Assembly (NCBI RefSeq): GCF_964355755.1
Contig: NC_092676.1
Span: 12,570,288-12,634,287, forward strand
Reading direction: 5' to 3'
Origin: Antedon mediterranea
Taxonomy: Eukaryota; Echinodermata; Crinoidea; Comatulida; Antedonidae
DNA: 64,000 bases
The notes under the pieces are model-generated. The model was not told the DNA's origin. It saw only the letters and a list, made by a program, of their open reading frames with translations, and searched no databases. Below, one piece after another: positions 21,569-35,339 of this stretch. The position numbers and the translations under genes were made by a program. The first letter of the stretch is position 1. Each line of letters begins with the position of its first letter.

Positions 21569-24500
21569 GCATTTTTAGCATTTCGATAAAACTTTTCACA
21601 CAAAAACATCAAAGTGTACAAAATAGCTTCAAATCGCATTTAGAGAGGTTTTAGACAATTTTGTGCATTTCGATAAAACTTTTCACACAAAAACATCAAA
21701 GTGTACAAAATAGCTTCAAATTGCATTTAGAGACGTTTTAGACCATTTTGTGCATTTCGATAAAACTTTTCACACAAAAACATCAAATTGCACAAAATCG
21801 TTTTAAACCATTTTAAATCGTTTTAAACCATTTTGAGCATGTCGATAAAACTTTTCACAAAAAACATCAAAGTGCACAGAATAGCTTCAAATTGCATTTG
21901 GAGACGTTTTAGAGCATTTTGTGCATTTCGATAAAATGTGTTAACATAAAAAGACCAAAGTGTTTAGAATATCTTCAAATCACATTTGGAGACGTTTTAG
22001 ACCATTTTTTGCATTTCGATGAAACTTGGTTACACAAAAACATCAAAGTGCTTAAAATCACATTTGAAACCGTTTTAGAGCATTTTGAGCATTTCGATAA
22101 AACTTTTCACACAAAAACATCAAAGTGTACAAAATAGCTTCAAATCGCATTTAGAGACGTTTTAGACCATTTTTTGCATTTCGATGAAACTTGGTTACAC
22201 AAAAACATCAAAGTGCTTAAAATCACATTTAAAACCGTTTTAGAGCATTTTTAGCATTTCGATAAAACTTTTCACACAAAAACATCAAAGTGTACAAAAT
22301 AGCTTCAAATCGCATTTAGAGAGGTTTTAGACAATTTTGTGCATTTCGATAAAACTTTTCACACAAAAACATCAAAGTGTACAAAATAGCTTCAAATTGC
22401 ATTTAGAGACGTTTTAGACCATTTTGTGCATTTCGATAAAACTTTTCACACAAAAACATCAAATTGCACAAAATCGTTTTAAACCATTTTAAATCGTTTT
22501 AAACCATTTTGAGCATTTCGATAAAACTTTTCACAAAAAACATCAAAGTGCACAGAATAGCTTCAAATTGCATTTGGAGACGTTTTAGAGCATTTTGTGC
22601 ATTTCGATAAAATGTGTTAACATAAAAAGACCAAAGTGTTTAGAATATCTTCAAATCACATTTGGAGACGTTTTAGACCATTTTTTGCATTTCGATGAAA
22701 CTTGGTTACACAAAAACATCAAAGTGCTTAAAATCACATTTGAAACCGTTTTAGAGCATTTTGAGCATTTCGATAAAACTTTTCACACAAAAACATCAAA
22801 GTGTACAAAATAGCTTCAAATCGCATTTAGAGACGTTTTAGACCATTTTGTGCATTTCGAAAAAATTTGTTAACATAAAAAGACCAAAGTGTTTAGAATA
22901 TCTCCAAATCGCATTTGGAGACGTTTTAGACCATTTTGTGCATTTCGATGAAACTTGGTTACACAAAAACATCAAAGTGCTTAAAATCACATTTGAAACC
23001 GTTTTAGAACATTTTTAGCATTTCGATAATACTTTTCACACAAAAACATCAAAGTGTACAAAATAGCTTCAAATCGCATTTGGAGACGTTTTAGACCATT
23101 TTGTGCATTTCGATGAAAGTTGGTTACACAAAAACATCAAAGTGCTTAAAATCACATTTGAAACCGTTTTAGACCATTTTGAGCATTTCGATAAAACTTT
23201 TCACACAAAAAAATCAAAGTGCACAAAATAGCTTCAAATCGCATTTGGAGACGTTTTAGACTATTTTGTGCATTTTGAAAAAATTTGTTAACATAAAAAG
23301 ACCAAAGTGTTTAGAATATCTCCAAATCGCATTTGGAGACGTTTTAAACCATTTTGTGCATTTCGATGGAACTTGGTTACACAAAAACATCAAAGTGCTT
23401 AAAATCACATTTAAAACCGTTTTAGAGCATTTTGAGCATTTCGATAAAACTTTTCACACAAAAACATCAAAGTGTACAAAATAGCTTCAAATCGCATTTA
23501 GAGACATTTTAGACCATTTTGTGCATTTCGATAAAACTTTTCACACAAAAACATCAAATTGCACAAATAGCTTAATACCGTGTTTGAAATCGTTTTAAAC
23601 CATTTTGAGCATGTCGATAAAACTTTTCACAAAAAAACATCAAAGTGCACAGAATAGCTTCAAATCGCATTTGGAGACGTTTTAAACCATTTTGTGCATT
23701 TCGATAAAACTTTTCACATAAAAACAACAAAGTGTACAAAATAGCTTCAAATCGCATTTGGAGACGTTTTAGACCATTTTGTGCATTTCGATGAAACTTG
23801 GTTACACAAAAACATCAAAGTGCTTAAAATCACATTTGAAACCGTTTTAGAGCATTTTGAGCATTTCGATAAAACTTTTCACACAAAAACATCAAAGTGT
23901 ACAAAATAGCTTCAAATCACATTTGAAACCGTTTTAGACCATATTGAGCATTTCGATAAAACTTTTCACACAAAAACATCAAAGTGTACAAAATAGCTTC
24001 AAATCGCATTTGGAGACGTTTTAGACCATTTTGTGTATTTCGATGAAACTTGGTTACACAAAAACATCAAAGTGCTTAAAATCACATTTGAAAGCGTTTT
24101 AGAGCATTTTTAGCATTTCGATAATACTTTTCACACAAAAACATCAAAGTGTACAAAATAGCTTCAAATCGCATTTGGAGACGTTTTAGACCATTTTGTG
24201 CATTTCGATGAAACTTGGTTACACAAAAACATCAAAGTGCTTAAAATCACATTTAAAACAGTTTTAGAGCATTTTGAGCATTTCGATAAAACTTTTCACA
24301 CAAAAACATCAAAGTGTACAAAATAGCTTCAAATCGCATTTAAAGAGGTTTTAGACCATTTTGTGCATTTCGATAAAACTTTTCACACAAAAACATCAAA
24401 GTGTACAAAATAGCTTCAAATCGCATTTAGAGACGTTTTAGACCATCTTGTGCATTTCGATAAAACTTTTCACACAAAAACATCAAATTGCACAAAATAG

Positions 24501-24715
24501 CTTAATATCGTGTTTGAAAACGTTTTAAACCATTTTGAGCATGTCGATAAAACTTTTCACACAAAAATATCAAAGTGCACAGAATATCTTCAAATCGCAT
24601 TTAGAGACGTTTTAGACCATTTTGTGCATTTCGAAAAAATTTGTTAACATAAAAAGACCAAAGTGTTTAGAATATCTCCAAATCGCATTTGGAGACGTTT
24701 TAGACCATTTTGTGC
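21569..24715 (+). repeat. Block matching 7,201-10,333 (offset 14,368, then 14,382)
   Basis: The 676-bp pair (21,919/22,595), the GACTATTTTG class C (23,261) and the CATAAAAACAAC monomer (23,715) sit at offset 14,368 from 7,551, 8,227, 8,893 and 9,347. After about 23,790 the offset becomes 14,382 because this copy keeps the 14 bp deleted at 9,430. Private variants include GAACATTTTTAGC (about 23,008) and GAGACATTTTAG (about 23,503). The match stops near 24,712, where the left copy enters its GTGTTTTTCG run. Confidence 0.87.
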
Positions 24716-25359
24716 ATTTCAATGAAACTTGGTTACACAAAAACATCAAAGTGCTTAAAATCACATTTAAAACCGTTTTAGAGCGTTTTGAGCATTTCGA
24801 TAAACTTTTCACACAAAAACATCAAAGTGCACAAAATAGCTTCAAATCGCATTTAGAGATGTTTTAGACCATTTTGTGCATTTCGATAAAACTTTTCACA
24901 CAAAAACATCAAATTGCACAAAAAAGCTTAATACCGTGTTTGAAATCGTTTTAAACCAATTTGAGCATGTCGAAAAAACTTTTCACACAAAAACATCAAA
25001 GTGCACAGAATATCTTCAAATCGCATTTAGAGACGTTTTAGACCATTTTGTGCATTTCGAAAAAATTTGTTAACATAAAAAGACCAAAGTGTTTAGAATA
25101 TCTCCAAATCGCATTTGGAGACGTTTTAGACCATTTTGTGCATTTCGATGAAACTTGGTTACACAAAAACATCAAAGTGCTTAAAATCACATTTGAAACC
25201 GTTTTAGAGCATTTTGAGCATTTCGATAAAACTTTTCACACAAAAACATCAAAGTGTACAAAATAGCTTCAAATCACATTTGAAACCGTTTTAGACCATT
25301 TTGAGCATTTCGATAAAACTTTTCACACAAAAATATCAAAGTGTACAAAATAGCTTCAA

Positions 25360-27530
25360 ATCGCATTTGGAGACGTTTTAGACCATTTTGTGCATTTCGA
25401 TGAAACTTGGTTACACAAAAACATCAAAGTGCTTAAAATCACATTTGAAACCGTTTTAGAGCATTTTTAGCATTTCGATAATACTTTTCACACAAAAACA
25501 TCAAAGTGTACAAAATAGCTTCAAATCGCATTTGGAGACGTTTTAGACCATTTTGTGCATTTCGATGAAACTTGGTTACACAAAAACATCAAAGTGCTTA
25601 AAATCACATTTGAAATCGTTTTAGACCATTTTGAGCATTTCGATAAAACTTTTCACACAAAAAAATCAAAGTGCACAAAATAGCTTCAAATCGCATTTGG
25701 AGACGTTTTAGACTATTTTGTGCATTTCGAAAAAATTTGTTAACATAAAAAGACCAAAGTGTTTAGAATATCTCCAAATCGCATTTGGAGACGTTTTAAA
25801 TCATTTTGTGCATTTCGATGGAACTTGGTTACACAAAAACATCAAAGTGCTTAAAATCACATTTAAAACCGTTTTAGAGCATTTTGAGCATTTCGATAAA
25901 ACTTTTCACACAAAAACATCAAAGTGTACAAAATAGCTTCAAATCGCATTTAGAGAGGTTTTAGACCATTTTGTGCATTTCGATAAAACTTTACACACAA
26001 AAACATCAAAGTGTACAAAATAGCTTCAAATCGCATTTAGAGACGTTTTAGACCATTTTGTGCATTTCGATAAAACTTTTCACACAAAAACATCAAATTG
26101 CACAAAATAGCTTAATATCGTGTTTGAAAACGTTTTAAACCATTTTGAGCATGTCGATAAAACTTTTCACACAAAAATATCAAAGTGCACAGAATATCTT
26201 CAAATCGCATTTAGAGACGTTTTAGACCATTTTGTGCATTTCGAAAAAATTTGTTAACATAAAAAGACCAAAGTGTTTAGAATATCTCCAAATCGCATTT
26301 GGAGACGTTTTAGACCATTTTGTGCATTTCGATGAAACTTGGTTACATAAAAACATCAAAGTGCTTAAAATCACATTTAAAACCGTTTTAGAGCGTTTTG
26401 AGCATTTCGATAAACTTTTCACACAAAAACATCAAAGTGCACAAAATAGCTTCAAATCGCATTTAGAGATGTTTTAGACCATTTTGTGCATTTCGAAAAA
26501 ACTTTTCACACAAAAACATCAAATTGCACACAATAGCTTAATACCGTGTTTGAAATCGTTTTAAACCATTTTGAGCATGTCGATAAAACTTTTCACACAA
26601 AAACATCAAAGTGCACAGAATATCTTCAAATCGCATATAGAGACGTTTTAGACCATTTTGTGCATTTCGAAAAAATTTGTTAACATTAAAAGACCAATGT
26701 GTTTAGAATATCTCCAAATCGCATTTGGAGACGTTTTAGACCATTTTGTGCATTTCGATGAAACTTGGTTACACAAAAACATCAAAGTGCTTAAAATCAC
26801 ATTTGAATCCGTTTTAGAGCATTTTTAGCATTTCGATAATACTTTTCACACAAAAACATCAAAGTGTACAAAATAGCTTCAAATCGCATTTGGAGACGTT
26901 TTAGACCATTTTGTGCATTTCGATGAAACTTGGTTACACAAAAACATCAAAGTGCTTAAAATCACATTTGAAATCGTTTTAGACCATTTTGAGCATTTCG
27001 ATAAAACTTTTCACACAAAAAAATCAAAGTGCACAAAATAGCTTCAAATCGCATTTGGAGACGTTTTAGACTATTTTGTGCATTTCGAAAAAATTTGTTA
27101 ACATAAAAAGACCAAAGTGTTTAGAATATCTCCAAATCGCATTTGGAGACGTTTTAAATCATTTTGTGCATTTCGATGGAACTTGGTTACACAAAAACAT
27201 CAAAGTGCTTAAAATCACATTTAAAACCGTTTTAGAGCATTTTGAGCATTTCGATAAAACTTTTCACACAAAAACATCAAAGTGTACAAAATAGCTTCAA
27301 ATCGCATTTAGAGAGGTTTTAGACCATTTTGTGCATTTCGATAAAACTTTACACACAAAAACATCAAAGTGTACAAAATAGCTTCAAATCGCATTTAGAG
27401 ACGTTTTAGACCATTTTGTGCATTTCGATAAAACTTTTCACACAAAAACATCAAATTGCACAAAATAGCTTAATATCGTGTTTGAAAACGTTTTAAACCA
27501 TTTTGAGCATGTCGATAAAACTTTTCACAC
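25360..27530 (+). repeat. 1,358-bp-offset local duplication
   Basis: About 25,360-26,170 recurs as about 26,718-27,528 at offset 1,358, including class C with GATGGAAC (25,718/27,076), TTTTAAATCATTTTG, and CTTTACACAC (25,988/27,346). At the right end the second copy switches to the GCATATAGAGACG/ACATTAAAAGACC segment, which sits 932 bp earlier. GAATCCGTTTTAG (about 26,807) is private. Confidence 0.8.
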
Positions 27531-28370
27531 AAAAACATCAAAGTGCACAGAATATCTTCAAATCGCATATAGAGACGTTTTAGACCATTTTGTGCATTTC
27601 GAAAAAATTTGTTAACATTAAAAGACCAATGTGTTTAGAATATCTCCAAATCGCATTTGGAGACGTTTTAGACCATTTTGTGCATTTCGATGAAACTTGG
27701 TTACACAAAAACATCAAAGTGCTTAAAATCACATTTGAAACCGTTTTAGAGCATTTTGAGCATTTCGATAAAACTTTTCAAACAAAAACATCAAAGTGTA
27801 CAAAATAGCTTCAAATCACATTTGAAACCGTTTTAGACCATTTTGAGCATTTCGATAAAACTTTTCACACAAAAACATCAAAGTGTACAAAATGGCTTCA
27901 AATCGCATTTGGAGACGTTTTAGAGCATTTTGAGCATTTCGATCAAACTTTTCACACAAAAACATCAAAGTGTACAAAATAACTTCAAATCGCATTTAGA
28001 GACGTTTTAGACCATTTTGTGCATTTTGGTAAAACTTTTCACACAAAAACATCAAATTGCACAAAATAGCTTAATATCGTGTTTGAAAACGTTTTAAACC
28101 ATTTTGAGCATGTCGATAAAACTTTTCACATAAAAATATCAAAGTGCACAGAATAGCTTCAAATCGCATTTGGAGACGTTTTAGACCATTTTGTGCATTT
28201 TGGTAAAACTTTTCACACAAAAACATCAAATTGCACAAAATAGCTTAATATCGTGTTTGAAAACGTTTTAAACCATTTTGAGCATGTCGATAAAACTTTT
28301 CACTCAAAAATATCAAAGTGCACAGAATATCTTCAAATCGCATTTAGAGACGTTTTAGACCATTTTGTGC

Positions 28371-29280
28371 ATTTTGAAAAAATTTGTTAACATAAAAAGA
28401 CCAAAGTGTTTAGAATATCTCCAAATCGCATTTGGAGACGTTTTAGACCATTTTGTGTTTTTCGAAAAAACTTTTCACACAAAAACATCAAAGTGTACAA
28501 AATTGCTTCAAATCGCATTTGGAGACGTTTTAGACCATTTTGTGCATTTTGGTAAAACTTTTCACACAAAAACATCAAAATTCACAAAATAGCTTAATAT
28601 CGTGTTTGAAAACGTTTTAAACCATTTTGAGCATGTCGATAAAACTTTTCACTCAAAAATATCAAAGTGCACAGAATATCTTCAAATCGCATTTAGAGAC
28701 GTTTTAGACCATTTTGTGCATTTCGAAAAAAATTGTTAACATAAAAAGACCAAAGTGTTTAGAATATCTCCAAATCGCATTTGGAGACGTTTTAGACCAT
28801 TTTGCGCATTTCGATGAAACTTGGTTACACAAAAACATCAAAGTGCTTAAAATCACATTTAAAACCGTTTTAGAGCGTTTTGAGCATTTCGATAAACTTT
28901 TCAAACAAAAACATCAAAGTGTACAAAATAGCTTCAAATCGTATTTGGAGACGTTTTAGACCATTTTGTGCGTTTCGATGAATCTTGGTTACACAAAAAC
29001 ATCAAAGTGCTTAAAATCACATTTAAAACCGTTTTAGTGCATTTTGAGCATTTCGATAAAACTTTTCACACAAAAACATCAAAGTGCACAAAATAGCTTC
29101 AAATCGCATTTAGAGATGTTTTAGACCATTTTGTGCGTTTCGATAAAACTTTTCACACAAAAACATCAAATTGCACAAAATAGCTTAATATCGTGTTTGA
29201 AAACGTTTTAGACCATTTTGAGCATGTCGATAAAACTTTTCACACAAAAACATAAAAGTGCACAAAATAGCTTCAAATCG
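28371..29280 (+). repeat. Mosaic block shared in part with 35,170-35,900
   Basis: From about 28,680 it matches 35,306 onward at offset 6,626 (GAGCGTTTTGAGC with GATAAACTTTTCAAAC, TCGTATTTGGAG, GTGCGTTTCGATGAATC, TTTTAGTGC). Private differences include CATTTTGCGC (about 28,803) and CAAAATTCAC (about 28,577). The upstream part has GTGTTTTTCG and ATTTTGGTAAAAC class E/C combinations. Confidence 0.75.
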
Positions 29281-29450
29281 CATTTAGAGATGTTTTAGAC
29301 CATTTTGTGCGTTTCGATAAAACTTTTCACACAAAAACATCAAATTGCACAAAATAGCTTAATATCGTGTTTGAAAACGTTTTAGACCATTTTGAGCATG
29401 TCGATAAAACTTTTCACACAAAAACATAAAAGTGCACAGAATAGCTTCAA
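29100..29450 (+). repeat. 174-bp tandem duplication (GTGCGTTTCG pair)
   Basis: GAGATGTTTTAGACC, GTGCGTTTCG, class E and GAGCATGTCG with ACATAAAAGTGCAC occur twice, 174 bp apart (GTGCG at about 29,133 and 29,307). The homologous block near 35,730-35,900 has it once, and the offset between blocks falls from 6,626 to 6,452 across it, exactly 174 bp. This is independent of the 174-bp duplications at 17,001 and 28,023. Confidence 0.85.
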
Positions 29451-29460
29451 ATCGCATTTG

Positions 29461-32400
29461 GAGACGTTTTAGACCATTTTGTGCATTTCGAAAAAAACTT
29501 TTTAACATAAAAACACCAAAGTGCTTAGAATAGCTTCAAATCGCATTTGGAGACGTTTTAGACCATTTTGTGCATTTCGATGAAACTTGGTTACACAAAA
29601 ACATCAAAGTGCTTAAAATCACATTTGAAACCGTTATAGAGCATTTTTAGCATTTCGATAAAACTTTTCACACAAAAACATCAAAGTGTACAAAATAGCT
29701 TCAAATCACATTTGAAACCGTTTTAGACCATTTTGAGCATTTCGATAAAACTTTTCACACAAAAACATCAAATTGCACAAAATAGCTTAATATTGTGTTT
29801 GAAAACGTTTTAAACCATTTTGAGCATGTCGATAAAACTTTTCACACAAAAATATCAAAGTGCCCAGAATATCTTCAAATCGCATTTAGAGACGTTTTAG
29901 ACCATTTTGTGCATTTCGAAAAAATTTGTTAACATAAAAAGACCAAAGTGTTTAGATTATCTCCAAATCGCATTTGGAGACGTTTTAGACCATTTTGTGT
30001 TTTTCGAAAAAACTTTTCACACAAAAACATCAAAGTGTACAAAATTGCTTCAAATCGCATTTAGAGAGGTTTTAGACCATTTTGTGCATTTCGATAAAAC
30101 TTTTCACACAAAAACATCAAAGTGCACAGAATATCTTAATACCGTGTCTGAAATCGTTTTAAACCATTTTGAGCATGTCGATAAAACTTTTCACACAAAA
30201 ACATCAAAGTGCACAGAATATCTTCAAATCGCATTTAGAGACGTTTTAGACCATTTTGTGCATTTCGAAAAAATTTGTTAACATAAAAAGACCAAAGTGT
30301 TTAGAATATCTCCAAATCGCATTTGGAGACGTTTTAGACCATTTTGTGCATTTCGATGAAACTTGGTTACACAAAAACATCAAAGTGCTTAAAATCACAT
30401 TTGAAACCGTTTTAGAGCATTTTGAGCATTTCGATAAAACTTTTCACACAAAAACATCAAAGTGTACAAAATAGCTTCAAATCACATTTGAAACCGTTTT
30501 AGACCATTTTGAGCATTTCGATAAAACTTTTCACACAAAAACATCAAAGTGTACAGAATAGCTTCAAATCGCATTTGGAGACGTTTTAGACCATTTTGTG
30601 CATTTCGATGAAACTTGGTTACACAAAAACATCAAAGTGCTTAAAATCACATTTGAAACCGTTTTAGAGCATTTTTAACATTTCGATAATACTTTTCACA
30701 CAAAAAAATCAAACTGCACAAAATAGCTTCAAATCGTATTTGGAGAGGTTTTAGACCATTTTGTGCATTTCGATAAAACTTTTCACACAAAAACATCAAA
30801 GTGTACAAAATAGCTTCAAATCGCATTTAGAGACGTTTTAGACCATTTTGTGCATTTCGATAAAACTTTTCACACAAAAACATCAAATTGCACAAAATAG
30901 CTTAATATCGTGTTTGAAAACGTTTTAAACCATTTTGAGCATGTCGATAAAACTTTTCACAAAAAAATATCAAAGTGCACAGAATATCTTCAAATCGCAT
31001 TTAGAGACGTTTTAGACCATTTTGTGCATTTCGATGAAACTTGGTTACACAAAAACATCAAAGTGCTTAAAATCACATTTAAAACCGTTTTAGAGCGTTT
31101 TGAGCATTTCGATAAACTTTTTACACAAAAACATCAAAGTGCACAAAATAGCTTCAAATCGCATTTAGAGATGTTTTAGACCATTTTGTGCATTTCGATA
31201 AAACTTTTCACACAAAAACATCAAATTGCACAAAATAGCTTAATACCGTGTTTGAAATCATTTTAAACCATTTTGAGCATGTCGATAAAACTTTTCACAC
31301 AAAAACATCAAAGTGCACAGAATATCTTCAAATCGCATTTAGAGACGTTTTAGACCATTTTGTGCATTTCGAAAAAATTTGTTAACATAAAAAGACCAAA
31401 GTGTTTAGAATATCTCCAAATCGCATTTGGAGACGTTTTAGACCATTTTGTGCATTTCGATGAAACTTGGTTACACAAAAACATCAAAGTGCTTAAAATC
31501 ACATTTGAAACCGTTTTAGAGCATTTTGAGCATTTCGATAAAACTTTTCACACAAAAACATCAAAGTTTACAAAATAGCTTCAAATCACATTTGAAACCG
31601 TTTTAGACCATTTTGAGCATTTCGATAAAACTTTTCACACAAAAACATCAAAGTGTACAAAATAGCTTCAATTCGCATTTGGAGACGTTTTAGACCATTT
31701 TGTGCATTCCGATGAAACTTGGTTACACAAAAACATCAAAATGCTTAAAATCACATTTGAAACCGTTTTAGAGCATTTTTAGCATTTCGATAATACTTTT
31801 CACACAAAAACATCAAAGTGTACAAAATAGCTTCAAATCGCATTTGGAGACGTTTTAGACCATTTTGTGCATTTCGATGAAACTTGGTTACACAAAAACA
31901 TCAAAGTGCTTAAAATCACATTTGAAACCGTTTTAGACCATTTTGAGCATTTCGATAAAACTTTTCACACAAAAAAATCAAAGTGCACAAAATAGCTTCA
32001 AATCGCATTTGGGGACGTTTTAGACTATTTTGTGCATTTCGAAAAAATTTGTTAACATAAAAAGACCAAAGTGTTTAGAATATCTCCAAATCGCATTTGG
32101 AGACGTTTTAAACCATTTTGTGCATTTCGATGGAACTTGGTTACACAAAAACATCAAAGTGCTTAAAATCACATTTAAAACCGTTTTAGAGCATTTTTAG
32201 CATTTCGATAAAACTTTTCACACAAAAACATCAAAGTGTACAAAATAGCTTCAAATCACATTTGAAACCGTTTTAGACCATTTTGAGCATTTCGATAAAA
32301 CTTTTCACACAAAAACATCAAAGTGTACAAAATAGCTTCAAATCGCATTTGGAGACGTTTTAGACCATTTTGTGCATTTCGATGAAACTTGGTTACACAA

Positions 32401-32640
32401 AAACATCAAAGTGCTTAAAATCACATTTGAAACCGTTTTAGAGCATTTTTAGCATTTCGATAAATACTTTTCACACAAAAACATCAAGGTGTACAAAATA
32501 GCTTCAAATCGCATTTGGAGACGTTTTAGACCATTTTGTGCATTTCGATGAAACTTGGTTACAAAAAAACATCAAAGTGCTTAAAATCACATTTGAAACC
32601 GTTTTAGACCATTTTGAGCATTTCGATAAAACTTTTCACA
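29461..32640 (+). repeat. Mosaic region with several re-joined blocks
   Basis: CTTTTTAACATAAAAACACC (29,498) is shared only with 35,950. GTGCCCAGAATATC and TTTAGATTATCTCC (29,872; 29,953) are shared with 36,829 and 36,910 (offset 6,957). Class C/A/D runs at 30,256 and 31,360 match 14,958. The GGGG marker lies at 32,011. Private changes are frequent: CCGTTATAGAGC, AAACTGCAC, CGTATTTGGAGAGG, CAATTCGC, CATTCCGATG, GATAAATAC and ACAAAAAAACATC. A continuous reading frame of 124 codons at 29,907-30,281 arises because TAG became TTG near 30,045; it starts at TTG and is not a gene. Confidence 0.8.
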
Positions 32641-35339
32641 CAAAAACATCAAATTGCACAAAATAGCTTAATATCGTGTTTGAAAACGTTTTAGACCATT
32701 TTGAGCATGTCGATAAAACTTTTCACACAAAAACATAAAAGTGAACAGAATAGCTTCAAATTGCATTTGGAGACCTTTTAGAGCATTTTGTGCATTTCGA
32801 TAAAATGTGTTAATATAAAAAGACCAAAGTGTTTAGAATATCTTCAAATCACATTTGGAGACGTTTTAGACCATTTTTTGCATTTCGATGAAACTTGGTT
32901 ACACAAAAACATCAAAGTGCTTAAAATCACATTTAAAACCGTTTTAGAGCATTTTGAGCATTTCGATAAAACTTTTCACACAAAAACATCAAAGTGTACA
33001 AAATAGCTTCAAATCGAATTTAGAGAGGTTTTATACCATTTTGTGCATTTCGATAAAACTTTTCACACAAAAACATCAAAGTGTACAAAATAACTTCAAA
33101 TCGCATTTAGAGACGTTTTAGACCATTTTGTGCATTTTGATAAAACTTTTCACACAAAAACATCAAATTGCACAAAATAGCTTAATACCGTGTTTGAAAT
33201 CGTTTTAAACCATTTTGAGCATGTCGATAAAACTTTTCACAAAAAAACATCAAAGTGCACCGAATAGCTTCAAATCGCATTTGGAGACGTTTTAAACCAT
33301 TTTGTGCATTTCGATGAAACTTGGTTACACAAAAACATCAAAGTGCTTAAAATCACATTTGAAACCGTTTTAGAGCATTTTGAGCATTTCGATAAAACTT
33401 TTCACACAAAAACATCAAAGTGTACAAAATAGCTTCAAATCGCATTTAGAGACGTTTTAGACCATTTTGTGCATTTCGAAAAAATTTGTTAACATAAAAA
33501 GACCAAAGTGTTTAGAATATCTCCAAATCGCATTTGGAGACGTTTTAGACCATTTTGTGCATTTCGATGAAACTTGGTTACACAAAAACATCAAAGTGCT
33601 TAAAATCACATTTGAAACCGTTTTAGAGCATTTTTAGCATTTCGATAATACTTTTCACACAAAAACATCAAAGTGTACAAAATAGCTTCAAATCGCATTT
33701 GGAGACGTTTTAGACCATTTTGTGCATTTCGATGAAACTTGGTTACACAAAAACATCAAAGTGCTTAAAATCACATTTGAAACCGTTTTAGACCATTTTG
33801 AGCATTTCGATAAAACTTTTCACACAAAAAAATCAAAGTGCACAAAATAGCTTCAAATCGCATTTGGAGACGTTTTAGACTATTTTGTGCATTTTGAAAA
33901 AATTTGTTAACATAAAAAGACCAAAGTGTTTAGAATATCTCCAAATCGCATTTGGAGACGTTTTAAACCATTTTGTGCATTTCGATGGAACTTGGTTACA
34001 CAAAAACATCAAAGTGCTTAAAATCACATTTAAAACCGTTTTAGATCATTTTGAGCATTTCGATAAAACTTTTCAGACAAAAACATCAAATTGCACAAAA
34101 TAGCTTAATACCGTGTTTGAAATCGTTTTAAACCATTTTGAGCATGTCGATAAAACTTTACACAAAAAAACATCAAAGTGCACAGAATAGCTTCAAATCG
34201 CATTTGGAGACGTTTTAAACCATTTTGTGCATTTCAATAAAACTTTTCACATAAAAACAACAAAGTGTACAAAATAGCTTCAAATCGCATTTAGAGACGT
34301 TTTAGACCATTTTGGGCATTTCGATGAAACTTGGTTACACAAATACATAAAAATGCTTAAAATCACATTTCAAACCGTTTTAGAGCATTTTGAGCATTTC
34401 GATAAATCTTTTCACACAAAAACATCAAAGTGCACAAAATAGCTTCAAATCGCATTTAGAGATGTTTTAGACCATTTTGTGCAATTCGATAAAACTTTTC
34501 ACACAAAAACATCAAATTGCACAAAATAGCTTAATATCGTGTTTGAAAACGTTTTAGACCATTTTGAGCATGTCGATAAAACTTTTCACACAAAAACATA
34601 AAAGTGAACAGAATAGCTTCAAATTGCATTTGGAGACGTTTTAGAGCATTTTGTGCATTTCGATAAAATGTGTTAACATAAAAAGACCAAAGTGTTTAGA
34701 ATATCTTCAAATCACATTTGGAGACGTTTTAGACCATTTTTTGCATTTCGATGAAACTTGGTTACACAAAAACATCAAAGTGCTTAAAATCACATTTAAA
34801 ACCGTTTTAGAGCATTTTGAGCATTTCGATAAAACTTTTCACACAAAAACATCAAAGTGTACAAAATAGCTTCAAAGCGCATTTAGAGAGGTTTTAGACC
34901 ATTTTGTGCATTTCGATAAAACTTTTCACACAAAAACATCAAAGTGTACAAAATAACTTCAAATCGTATTTAGAGACGTTTTAGACCATTTTGTGCATTT
35001 TGTTAAAACTTTTCACACAAAAACATCAAATTGCACAAAATAGCTTAATATCGTGTTTGAAAACGTTTTAAACCATTTTCAGCATGTCGATAAAACTTTT
35101 CACACAAAAATATCAAAGTGCACAGAATATCTTCAAATCGCATTTAGAGACGTTTTAGACCATTTTGTGCATTTCGAAAAAATTTGTTAACATAAAAAGA
35201 CCAAAGTGTTTAGAATATCTCCAAATCGCATTTGGAGACGTTTTAGACCATTTTGTGTTTTTCGAAAAAACTTTTCACACAAAAACATCAAAGTGTACAA
35301 AATTCCTTCAAATCGCATTTAGAGATGTTTTAGACCATT
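32641..35339 (+). repeat. Mosaic region with two diverged 676-type starts
   Basis: 32,69x-33,16x and 34,55x-35,02x match at offset 1,863 (AAAAGTGAACAG, GATAAAATGTGTTAA, CCATTTTTTGC, AAAATAACTTC). Neither carries the 20-bp microduplication; both have an ordinary E monomer in its place. 33,30x-34,05x matches 8,31x-9,06x (offset 24,987), then one monomer (87 bp) is missing before the E monomer at 34,105. GGGCATTTCG with ACAAATACATAAAA (34,314) matches 18,031. Private variants include GACCTTTTAG, TTAATATAAAAAG, TTTTATACC and GTGCAATTCG. Confidence 0.8.
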
